Below, in pieces: positions 52,551-61,582 of a stretch of DNA of 64,000 nt (position 1 is the first letter of the stretch; every line of letters starts with the position of its first letter). Source of the DNA: Brachionus rotundiformis. Lineage: Eukaryota; Rotifera; Eurotatoria; Ploima; Brachionidae. The position numbers and the translations under genes are program-made. The notes beneath the pieces were generated by a model. It did no database searches and was not told the DNA's origin. It saw only the letters and a list, made by a program, of their open reading frames with translations. The stretch is taken from contig JAESIW010000065.1 of the NCBI GenBank assembly GCA_016802295.1, forward strand, positions 1,116,001 to 1,180,000, written 5' to 3'.

Positions 52551-52601
52551 AAAAATTCTTTATTAAATTAAAACTAATTTTTAATTTAATAAAGAATTTT
52601 T
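52551..52601. repeat. perfect inverted repeat, 23-bp arms, 5-base loop
   Basis: Arms 52551-52573 and 52579-52601 are exact reverse complements around CTAAT. The right arm carries AATAAA on the plus strand and the left arm carries it on the minus strand, so it could serve as a two-way poly(A) signal. It sits between twin gene A and the LINE insertion. Confidence 0.8.
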
Positions 52602-52619
52602 ATCTTAAGAAATTGAAAT

Positions 52620-54190
52620 TATCAGCCATAGACGCACAGCCAACTCACCGCAGATCAAGGTTGACATTGCAATCTTCTCACCTTCCATTATCTGTAAATA
52701 TATCGATCGCTTGAACCCAACGAAATCGCCCGGCATGGACCGTGTTCACCCCCTAGTCGTCAATAACTGTGCCAGTGCCTTTTCAGAGGCGTTCAGCGTC
52801 ATCTGAGTCTTCGCAAGCCGTAAAGTTCCGGATGCCTTCCGAGTTCCCATCTTCATAAAAGGAAGCAGAAGCTCTCCAGATAATTACAGACCTATCTCCC
52901 TAACAAATCTTCTAAAGACTGTAGACCACATTAGTGATGGCATCGACAACGGGTTTCATGTCCTAGTAGTATTCCTCGACTTCGCCAAAGCCTTCGACCG
53001 TGTTTGTCATTCCTCTCTCAGAATCAAGTTAGTTAAGTGTGGATTCTGTCCCAGAATAATCGATTGGGTCAGCGACTTCTTGTCGGATAGGCAGCAGCGA
53101 GTTGTGATTGAGACTGGATTGAAGCACAAGGCGGACTGGATTGATGTGACCAGTGGGGTCCCGCAAGGCAGTGTTCTAGGGCCTCTCCTTTTTGTCATCT
53201 ACATAAACGACATGCCTGAAGCGGTAAGTCATCTAGTTAAGCTATTTGCGAACGACAGCAAGCTAATCGCCATAGTCCGCAGTTACAACAACCTCTCTTT
53301 AACGTCGACAAGTGTAAGGTGATGGACTTGAGCAGTACCAACGATAAACAAATCAATTTTGAACTTGTCATGGGTGATTCTGAAGGCAGCAGCACTCTGA
53401 AATATGTCAAAACAGATCTCGGGGTCACTCTCTCACCAACCGCCATCCTTGGACAGCTAAAGAAAACGCTCAGGTATTGGACCATCGATACGTGCAGGAT
53501 CCTCTACAATGCCTTCGTCAGACCCCACCTGGAATACGCTACAGCAGTCTGGTCTCCTTACAGCAATAAGGACATCAAAATCCTCGAATCTTTACAACGA
53601 ACTAAGCTAGTGAGCAGATACAGGAACTGGAGCTATGCTGATCGCCTTGTTGTCTTAGGACTCACGACACTTCAGGAGCGCCGAGTGAGAGGAGATATGA
53701 TCCAACTGTTCAAAATCTACCACGGATTCAACGCTGTACGCTGGGTGAAACCTATGGAACACTGCAGCTCTCTGACTGCTGCTGGTAATATTAGGGGACG
53801 CAGGAGAAAACTTTCTGGTCAAGTCACGACCAAATGTCAGCAGCGAGTTAACTTCTTCACTAACAAAGTCACTAACGAGTGGAACGCCTCACCTTTCTTT
53901 ATATACAATCTGTAACTATATATTCGAAATTTTCTATAAATATTAAAATTTTTAACCATAGTCACTGTAAATTATTTTCTATTTATCTCTTTATTTACCT
54001 TTAATGTTCTGTATAATCTTATGTAATATCTGTAAAGTATCTAAATTGTACCTCAGTTTCGTCTCTGTTACTTTCATTGTAGTTCCTTAATTAGCTAACA
54101 AATATAGCTTCCGAGTAAGTCACATCCGCGAGCTCGCTTGCTGTAGCTTTTTATAATTGTTATTATAATTATTATCAAATAAATAATTAA
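52620..54190 (+). mobile_element. defective non-LTR retrotransposon (CR1/L2/Jockey-like LINE)
   Basis: GC-rich block with reverse transcriptase remnants: SPDNYRPISLTN, VFLDFAKAFDRVCH, TSGVPQGSVLGPLLFVIYIN, FANDSKLIAIV, then a thumb region (LEYATAVWSPY, LGLTTLQERRVRGDMIQLFK). Broken by an in-frame stop (FSVI*VFASRK), by frame changes near 53300, and by internal deletions: motif NYRPISLTN runs straight into LLKTVDHI, and IVRS jumps to NVDKCKVMDL, losing about 50 and 20-30 residues. The catalytic FADD box is FAND. No endonuclease part is present. The 3' tail (about 53916-54190) ends in an ATT/ATA-rich microsatellite typical of such LINEs. 5'-truncated and inactive. Confidence 0.88.
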
Positions 54191-54246
54191 ATCTTTCGTC
54201 AATCAAAAATTTCTAGATTTGCAAGTATTCTAGAAAATAAGTTTAG

Positions 54247-54393
54247 TTGGAATGGGTACCATTACAAGCTTACTTAAAAAAAAGCAAGAGCAAAAGATAC
54301 AGCTGGAGCGCTCGAACATCAACCAAGAGACCAAAAATAGATCCAGTTACACAAGAACAAGAAATGTTTTGTGATAATGTGGAGCTAAAATAA
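54247..54393 (+). pseudogene. orphan terminal exon or gene fragment
   Basis: After a good acceptor (AAGTTTAG) a 48-codon frame reads LEWVPLQAYLKKSKSKRYSW, then RTSTKRPKIDPVTQEQEMFC and stop, with AATAAA overlapping the stop. Composition looks like real protein and base content is richer than the flanks. No upstream exon is found; the LINE ends only about 55 bp before it. It may be the last exon of a gene cut off by the LINE insertion, or a transposon passenger. Not recognised. Confidence 0.4.
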
Positions 54394-56002
54394 ATAAAAA
54401 TTTATAAAAAAAAAACTTTTTTTTTGTATTTGGTATTTTTCTTTTTAATGTAGTCTCAATGTAAATAAAGGGCCATTTTATTTTTTTTCTTATTAATTAA
54501 TGCAATTCAATGTTGCTTTTAAGTCACAAGTCATAAGTCGAGTCATGACTTCGACTAAAATTTTTGTGGCATTGACTTATAATCAAGTCTGGTGTAATTT
54601 TAATAAAATTGGAGCGGAAAAACTAAATTTTGAGTTATTTTATTCTTTATTTTGGTTTCTTAAAATTAATAAGTTGTTAATTAATCCTTCCTTTGTATTT
54701 TATAACAAAAATCTATCCGAAGATTGATAAATTTGTTACAATTATAAATGAAAAAATGAATAATGAAAATATTTAAAATGGTTTAATAAAGATGAATTAG
54801 CTAAATGACTAACTTTAAGGAAATAATTTGAATGAGCGTGATTAAAATTATGATAAGAAATTTCAATATAATGAAAGAATAAACAGAAATTTAAATTTGA
54901 CCATACTTTCGCGAGTCGGAAAAACAAAGATTGGACAATACATACAAGATGGGTTAAAACAGCAAGAATCTTTGAATTATTTTGACATTAATAATGACTC
55001 ATTATTAATGAGTCATATTCTTTTAAATATTTTTTAAATTTAAGATAAATAATTGGTTAATTTAATACTAAAACAATAAAAAATGTTGATCATATTTAAG
55101 GGATCATGGTCAAAGATGAATATTTTATAAGCGATTGAAGTTTTTTTAAGTGGAAAAATATACATTAGAGCAAATTTTTATAATAAACATTCAACTCATT
55201 TTTTCGTCTGCATAATTCTGCTTAATTTTTTAAACTTTTTTTAATGATGCAAAATTATTCATAACACTTTGGAATGGTTAAATGTTCTGCTAGACATCTG
55301 AATATGTCTAAGTACTATAATGGGTTATATCACAAATGTTAGCAAAGCTTAAAATGGATAATTACATTCATTTTTTTAACTATTTTTCAAATGACTCGAT
55401 TGAAAAAATATACTTTAAATTACTACTTTTTTGAGCAGACATTTTATTTTTGGTATTTATGAGAAGGAATTTAAAAATTTTATTTTAAAAAAAAATGAAT
55501 GATTTATTCACTCAGGAATTTAATTTGTTGAACTGGTATCATGAAAATACCAACAAAATTATTTTTTAATTTAAATTTTAATGATAAAAAGCTCAAGTCT
55601 TTTAGATTTCTTTTTTGCTAAGATGATTAGTCAAAAATCTCAAGACATAGTAATAAACCGGTTTAATTATGAATTTTAATAATTTTGTGACTTTCTTAAA
55701 AAAGCTAAAATCTTTTTTGCAAAAATTAAATATATGAAGAACATTGTTACTTTTAAACTTAATACTGTATATTTGTTATAAATTTAATATCTTACCAAAG
55801 ATCAAAACTATGAAGAAAAAATTAAATTATTTTCAATGCTTCAAGTATTATTTTATAATACTAGATTTTAAATTTTAAAGATTCTTTAACCATTAACAAA
55901 AATGAATTTTTTTGAATAGAAATTTATAAAATAAAAAATAAATTAATGACTGGCGCTTAATCTCTCTTAATTTAAAACTAATAAGTCTTCAAAAAAATTA
56001 AA
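54394..56002. other. intergenic between LINE block and twin gene B
   Basis: AT-rich; a 75-codon open stretch at 54500-54727 lacks support. The only structure noted is the 23-bp palindrome at 54994-55016. Confidence 0.5.
54994..55016. promoter_or_regulatory. 23-bp palindrome with paired AP-1-like sites
   Basis: ATGACTCATTA, one T, TAATGAGTCAT: perfect 11-bp arms, each containing the AP-1 core TGACTCA/TGAGTCA and a TAAT homeodomain-like core. It lies 987 bp upstream of twin gene B. A regulatory role is inferred only from the motif. Confidence 0.4.
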
Positions 56003-57136
56003 ATGAGCTCAAAAAATGGGAGCATTGAAAAATCAGATTCGCAAATCACTTCATCATCAGAAAACTCTAATTCCTCTTATTCTTCTTCATTTAGTTTATC
56101 AAGCAAATCATCTAAATCAATATTGGAAGCTAAAAAAAATGCAGAAAAAAAACTAAAATGCTGCAAAATTTGCTGTACTTTAATATCATTACCTATGTTG
56201 ATCATAATTTTGTGCTTTTTTGTCTTGGTAAAATTTGATAGCATGGACATGAATGATTTTGATGTGATCAAGGAAGAAAATGACCAAATAAATCTAAATG
56301 AATCGTTTGTAAGTAGTTTTGTAGATAAGTGTGCCAAATCAAATAAGGACATTTTTGCTCTGATAAAAAAATTCAATTCCAGTAATCTGTGCCAGGCAGT
56401 GTTTATAGGTAGAAATTCTCTTATTACCAATAGTTTGTGTTTCTCGGAAACCTTTGGACTCAATTTGAACCAAGATTTAAATTATTCAAGTATTTTTTAC
56501 ATTGAGAGGCTAAAAGATAGAAAATACTTTGACATAAAACAGCTTGAATCTATTCGAAATAAAATCAGCTTGATTAGAACCGAGCACATGATTGAGCAAA
56601 GCGATTATGCTTGTTTTTTAGGCAATTCAGATGAAATTTTCGAAACATCGTCTTTTGGCAAAAAAATTTCCAAATTGACTTTTGCTTCCAATGAAACAAG
56701 CATTGATATTTCTGATTTTGATACCAATAATAAACAAAATTTCTACCTGGACATGAATGACTATTCAAGATTTGTTTTTATTCAAATCAACCAAACTCTT
56801 TTCCTAGATTTGTTTCCCATTTTGAGTAAGCAAGATCATTTCATTAGCAAAAATATTTTGATTCCGGTCAAAAAATATCTCATTAGTAAAATTAATTTGA
56901 ACAAGTATTCATCAACAATATTTTTCAAATTACTTCGATTTATTTTGAGAATAAAAATAAGCTTTATAAGTTTTAAATATTTTCAACATGAAATTGAACA
57001 AAATTTAATTCAATCAAACTATTACACTCATTCAATCAATCAAAATTTTTCATCTTATACTTTTAATTTTATCAATAACACAGATTTTCGAATCAGTAAT
57101 TCTTCATTATTTAACATATACAATAATTTTAGTTAG
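56003..57136 (+). CDS. single-pass membrane protein, twin gene B
   Basis: Intronless, 377 residues. It has its own Ser-rich cytoplasmic start (MSSKNGSIEKSDSQITSSSE), then from residue 47 the same Cys-rich juxtamembrane motif, membrane segment and extracellular part as twin A, base for base (56141-57089). It then ends with a private 16-residue tail (RISNSSLFNIYNNFS after the shared NNTDF). Same type II topology and same degenerate trypsin-like entry without the catalytic histidine. It lies 3.66 kb after twin A with a LINE between them, and 264 bp before ROGDI on the same strand. Function unknown. Confidence 0.72.
   Translation: MSSKNGSIEKSDSQITSSSENSNSSYSSSFSLSSKSSKSILEAKKNAEKKLKCCKICCTLISLPMLIIILCFFVLVKFDSMDMNDFDVIKEENDQINLNESFVSSFVDKCAKSNKDIFALIKKFNSSNLCQAVFIGRNSLITNSLCFSETFGLNLNQDLNYSSIFYIERLKDRKYFDIKQLESIRNKISLIRTEHMIEQSDYACFLGNSDEIFETSSFGKKISKLTFASNETSIDISDFDTNNKQNFYLDMNDYSRFVFIQINQTLFLDLFPILSKQDHFISKNILIPVKKYLISKINLNKYSSTIFFKLLRFILRIKISFISFKYFQHEIEQNLIQSNYYTHSINQNFSSYTFNFINNTDFRISNSSLFNIYNNFS
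56141..57089 (+). repeat. 949-bp identical tract, copy B
   Basis: Partner of 51198-52146. Sharp borders inside the reading frame at both ends, with unrelated sequence outside. Confidence 0.9.
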
Positions 57137-57400
57137 TTTTTTTTCATATAATAAAAGTAATAAAGATATAATTATATTAATAAATAGTTTACATTTTTTA
57201 TTTTTCTAGTTAAACATGCTCCTAAACTATAACTTAACTATAAATATTATTTTTTATATTTTTATATTATTTATTAAACGAAATGTAAAGTTAAAACTGA
57301 TAAATTAAGATTATTCTAATTTTAATTTTAAATTTTGATTAATAAGATCATAATTAGTATTTTTAGAGAAGGAAAAGGCATTAGTAATCCCGAAAACAAA

Positions 57401-58595
57401 ATGGAATTCGAAAATTCCGAATGTTCAGATAGAGACATTGAGATTCAAAAGGAAATTGAAGTTTTGGTAGGTTTAAAATCTTTTCTTATCATTTATTTAA
57501 TTGTTTAAAATAATTAAATTAGTAACAGTTTTTGATTTTTTTAGAAAAAAGAACTTATATTTGTTTTGGAAGCCGAAGTACCTAAGACTTGCAGGAATGT
57601 TATATCAAAAATTCAGGTTTTTACCATTTTGAATAATTATTTAAATTTTTAAATTTCTTATTTTTTTAGCTGATCCTTAAATTTATGCTTGGCGATGATA
57701 CAACCAAAAAAGAAAGAATTAGTCTTTTACCTCATTTGTAAGATCACTTATATCATTATTGAAGTAATTTTTTTTAAATCAATTTTTTTTTAAGTGTTGT
57801 CGACGGTCTAAAATGTACTGTTTCTTTCAATTATAATGAACTGAAAAATATTGTATGCTTAGTAATTTTTAAATTTTAAATTTGTTCATAAAAAAATTAA
57901 GGAAATATACTACAAACCTTCTCCTAGACATAATAACTATATCTATAAATCAAAAGAGGACAGTTCATGGAATCTTTATCAAGTAAACTAATTTCAAAAT
58001 AATTTTTTTTAAATTAATATTTATAAAAGATTCAAAATTCTTATGATATATTAAAAGCTCTTGAGAGTCGAATCGAGCGAATGAATTTTGACTCACTCCA
58101 ACAAACAGTTTTTGTAAGATTTAATCTTTTATTTTGTTATTTTTTAATTACCATTCAAGAATATGGACAAAATTACTGATTCAATTAATTCGGCAAGAGA
58201 TATTCTTCTATTTCCTAAAAAGCGGACTATTCATGAATTACAAAATCAAAAAAATATGAAAATATTTCCTCTTGTACCTAATGATTTGCTTTTCAGCTTT
58301 TACATTCAAGGATATAAATTATTTCTTGCTATTTATACCATTAAAGGCACTGAAACAACCAAGCATATAGTAGTATTCAATCAAATATTTTTTTCAAAAA
58401 TTAAATTTTTTTTAATTAAAGCTTGAATGTTCTTCAATTGCCTGGTTGAATAACGTAATCGTCTTGTTAACCTCATGTCTTGAGACTTTGCAACAACTCA
58501 AAGATAAAGTAATTTTGGAGAGTTTAGATATATTTTATAATTATTTTTTTTAAAATAAGCTTGGATTATTCGAACCAATAAACAATTGCAACTAA
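57401..58595 (+). CDS. ROGDI: ROGDI homologue (RAVE/rabconnectin complex subunit)
   Basis: Partner of DMXL/WDR7 in V-ATPase assembly by family; human ROGDI loss causes Kohlschutter-Tonz syndrome. Nine short exons, all phases closing: 57401-57466, 57545-57616, 57670-57737, 57795-57852, 57902-57982, 58030-58113, 58160-58369, 58422-58508, 58560-58595 (253 aa; human 287). Recognisable blocks: IEIQKEIEVLKKELIFVLEA, SWNLYQIQNSYDILKALESR, PLVPNDLLFSFYIQGYKLFL (human PALPSDLLVNVYINLNKLCL) and ECSSIAWLNNVIVLLTSCLE followed by QQLKDK (human VIPWLNDALVYF...CQQLKDK). It is convergent with ADPRM, 238 bp apart. An acceptor-like TTTTTAG lies about 36 bp before the start codon. Confidence 0.88.
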
Positions 58596-58833
58596 ACTGA
58601 TGAAATATTTTTATAATTTATTAATAAAATTAAGTCAGTCAAAACTTTGAATTTAGATTTTGTAGTCAAGCGCCCAATTTTTAAAATAAATAATTAAATG
58701 GTAATTAATAATTGAATAAGAAAAATTTAAATAAAGATTGGCAATAAAATTTTATCAATTTAAAAATATAGTTAACTATTAAGTTATTAAATTTAAAAAT
58801 TTATCCTAGGCGAAAAATTTAATTTATTATCTT

Positions 58834-59910
58834 TTAAAAATATATTTCATAATAACCAATTTTTCCAACACCTTCAACAGAAACCTTGTTTTCGTATACT
58901 TTAACAGTTGCATAAGCGTTTGAATTTGGTGGTGTTTCAAGAACTGCTGAAAACGTTATATGATGGACATTAAATTTATCCCTAAAGTAACCACCTTGAT
59001 GGTCATGGCCAGCAAAATAAGCTATAACAGTGTTATTAAACGACCAAAGTAATTCAAGGAGTTCTTTGTTATTCCACGCTAAACACATGGTATCACTTGC
59101 TTGTGGATGAATTGGAATGTGACCGGATACAATAACCTTTTTATTTAAATTTTTAGATAATTCTAATTGATTTCGTAGCCAGTCTAGCTGGTCTTTACTC
59201 AAAGCACCATTAAATAATGAAAACCTCATCGCATGTCCTCTAAGTCCAGCAACAGAGTTTAAGTTTTCATTTTTGTTGTGAAAAGTAAGAAACTCATGAG
59301 CTTGTTTATATATTTGGTCATGTGAATCATAACCTAAACATGAAAATTCATAAAAATCTAAACCAATCAATCTTAATTTATCAGTAATATCGTAATAAAA
59401 ATAGTTTGCAGAATTATTTTGATTGAGAAGCTTGGAAGAATTAAGATGCATTTTTAATAAATCTTTTCGTTTAAAATTGTACATTTCATGATTACCCCAC
59501 AGATTCAAAATTTTGGGAAGATTGTTTTCATCAAAAATTGGATGAGATGGTTCTTTCTCATTAGAGAAAAGTTGGTTCAATTCTTTGGTAACTCTATCCA
59601 CTGCTGGAAGAGAATCATTAATATCAATTGACTTGGCATCAATAATATCACCTAATTGAAGAATAAATTTAAAATCTTTATTAAATCTTTTTTCTGTTTC
59701 TTTCCAATTTTGAATGGCCTCTCGAACCAAATTAAGACTATTCCTGTAATACCTAACTCGCTTGCCATCATAGCTTACTCCATTTTCCACATTGGCGTAT
59801 TGAATATCGGTTAAAATTCCAAATAAAGCTATTGGTAAAATGCTTAAATCTTGTTTCTCTTCACTATCTTCACTTTCAGTATAAATAGAGTTCTCTTTAA
59901 AATGTGGCAT
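58834..59910 (-). CDS. ADPRM: ADP-ribose/CDP-alcohol diphosphatase, Mn-dependent
   Basis: Calcineurin-like metallophosphoesterase that hydrolyses ADP-ribose, CDP-choline and related compounds in the family. Single exon from the ATG at 59910 (358 aa). Metal-site motifs in order: FGILTDIQYA, LQLGDIIDA, LWGNHE, VSGHIPIHP and AGHDHQGGYF. Other family blocks are RYYRNSLNLVREAI and LIGLDFYEFSCLGY. Length is normal. The frame stays open upstream to 59937 but without another ATG. A splice-acceptor-like AACATTTTAG ends about 28 nt before the ATG, suggesting a 5' UTR intron or trans-splice site. First of three close minus-strand genes. Confidence 0.95.
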   Translation of the reverse strand: MPHFKENSIYTESEDSEEKQDLSILPIALFGILTDIQYANVENGVSYDGKRVRYYRNSLNLVREAIQNWKETEKRFNKDFKFILQLGDIIDAKSIDINDSLPAVDRVTKELNQLFSNEKEPSHPIFDENNLPKILNLWGNHEMYNFKRKDLLKMHLNSSKLLNQNNSANYFYYDITDKLRLIGLDFYEFSCLGYDSHDQIYKQAHEFLTFHNKNENLNSVAGLRGHAMRFSLFNGALSKDQLDWLRNQLELSKNLNKKVIVSGHIPIHPQASDTMCLAWNNKELLELLWSFNNTVIAYFAGHDHQGGYFRDKFNVHHITFSAVLETPPNSNAYATVKVYENKVSVEGVGKIGYYEIYF

Positions 59911-60094
59911 ATTTAAATAATTCCTAATCACTGACAATCTAAAATGTTTGATTTGATTATGATTTTTTTTAATGAAAGGAACATAAAATAGAAATGTAAA
60001 TTCCTATTATTTATTTATTAATAAAAAGTTATGAAGAAAAATTTATTAAATATATTTACATACTATTAACAGATAGGAATTTTTAACGCCTTAA

Positions 60095-60472
60095 TTACAG
60101 TGTTTGCATTATTTTAAGAAATTCGATTGAAACTATGCAAAATGTTTGAGCCAAACCAATGGAAATAAGACCCAAAAATGGAACATCATGTCTATTGCTA
60201 AAGACCAGAATGGATGCAATAAGAAGATTGGTAATTGTTCCTAGGAAGACTGGTGTGATAAATCCAGCCAATTGTAGTATCAAAGCCAACCATTTAGCAT
60301 AATGATGCGAACGAAGCCGAATAAAGAGAACCAACGAGCCAATTGAATGACATATGATTGAACTAATAAGTGTTACCAAAAACATTTGATACCAGAGTTT
60401 GTAAATACGAGTTGAATTGCTTTCTTCTATCAATTCAACATAGCTCGGCTCTTTGTTCATGCTTTTTTCCAA
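60095..60472 (-). CDS. TMEM170A: TMEM170 family membrane protein
   Basis: Small ER/nuclear-envelope membrane protein; vertebrate TMEM170A shapes ER sheets and helps nuclear pore assembly. Single exon, 125 aa. The N-terminus is polar with a sequon (NSTRIYKLWYQMF matches the family WY.VFLW block). Three membrane spans follow: about residues 29-53, 61-88 and 98-120. LRSHHYAKW, PVFLGTITNLLIA and the C-terminal GLAQTFCIVSIEFLKIMQTL match family signatures (GTGQTFC...FLRILATL). It lies 184 bp upstream of ADPRM's start and 153 bp downstream of the next gene. Confidence 0.88.
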   Translation of the reverse strand: MEKSMNKEPSYVELIEESNSTRIYKLWYQMFLVTLISSIICHSIGSLVLFIRLRSHHYAKWLALILQLAGFITPVFLGTITNLLIASILVFSNRHDVPFLGLISIGLAQTFCIVSIEFLKIMQTL

Positions 60473-60625
60473 ATTTTAAAATTTATTATAATTATTGGAA
60501 AAAATGCCGTTTTAAAAGCATTTTTTTTTATTTTAAAGAATAATTTTTAAAAAAGTTTGAAAAAAATTTATTAATTATTAAATTAAATTAAAACATTTAA
60601 ACAAAAACTGTTTTCAAATTTAAAT

Positions 60626-60862
60626 TTACATGTCTTTTTTATCTTCTGATGAAACTTCTGATTCTCTATTTGGTTCTTGATCTTTTTTTTTGCAAAAATC
60701 AAAAGGACACTCGTATTTTTTGACCTCATCACTTTTCTCATCGTTTTCTGTTGTCGTTTTACCAGGATAAATTAACGATTTAAATTTGACAATGATGGGC
60801 ATAATGAACTGGAACCATATCCATAACCCTATGGGAATTATAAAGCATGTTAAGCATACCAT
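60626..60862 (-). CDS. C18orf32: UPF0729 (C18orf32-type) small membrane protein
   Basis: 78 residues, single exon. MVCLTCFIIPIGLWIWFQFI matches the family start (MVC.PC.VIP.LLWI), followed by an amphipathic region and a Lys-rich polar tail ending in KKDM. Relatives are ER/lipid-droplet-associated; biochemical role poorly known. A pyrimidine-rich acceptor-like TTTTTCTTTTATTAG ends 13 nt before the start codon on the minus strand, as expected for a 5' UTR intron or a spliced-leader site. Confidence 0.85.
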   Translation of the reverse strand: MVCLTCFIIPIGLWIWFQFIMPIIVKFKSLIYPGKTTTENDEKSDEVKKYECPFDFCKKKDQEPNRESEVSSEDKKDM

Positions 60863-61582
60863 TATTTTCTTTTCTAATAAAAGAAAAATTATGATTATCT
60901 AAGAAAAAAAAATAAAATTAGCGAGAAAATTATGAGAATCAATTTTCAAATTATATTATTTTATTATTAATAATAATGAGTTTATAAAATAAATTATAAT
61001 TATAATCTCTGCATTTTAATCATAAATTTCTGAAATTATTTTCTAATCAATGATTTTCTAATTTTGTCTATTTTTAAATAATTTAAAGAATTATTATTTC
61101 TCTAAATATTACAAAAGTTTGATATTTGACAAAAAAACTTCTTCTAGTATTAATAGAAAACTGATTTATTAAAAACGTTTTCGAGTTCTATTAATTTAAT
61201 TAAAATTGGACTAAACTGTAAAGAAGGCAGTTTTTATTTTTATAAAATAAAACAGAGAGGTGCCAATCTCCCATCAACTCTGACCAAAATAAAAATATTC
61301 TTTATTTAAAATTTTATTTAAATTTAAATATTTTTAATTGATATTTTTAAAAATTCGTTAATTTTTCATTCTTAAAATAGATTATTAAAAAAAAATCTCC
61401 AATCTTAGATTCGAGTTTTAATTTGAATTAACATCGGACCAAAGAGCAAAAAAAATTTTATAATTACACTTATTAATTTTAAAATCTAGTCCGAAGATTA
61501 ATTAATTTCTTTTTTTTTTTTCTAAAATTTTTATTTTAAAATTTTACAAAATTTAAGCTTTGCTAACTATGAAGCAGATAAT
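60863..61582. other. intergenic, epsin 3' flank and UPF0729 promoter
   Basis: AT-rich spacer of 720 bp with no gene seen. Confidence 0.5.

Noticed and set aside
54500..54727. 75-codon frame after the LINE
   Set aside because: No recognisable features; composition and AT content match random open frames here.
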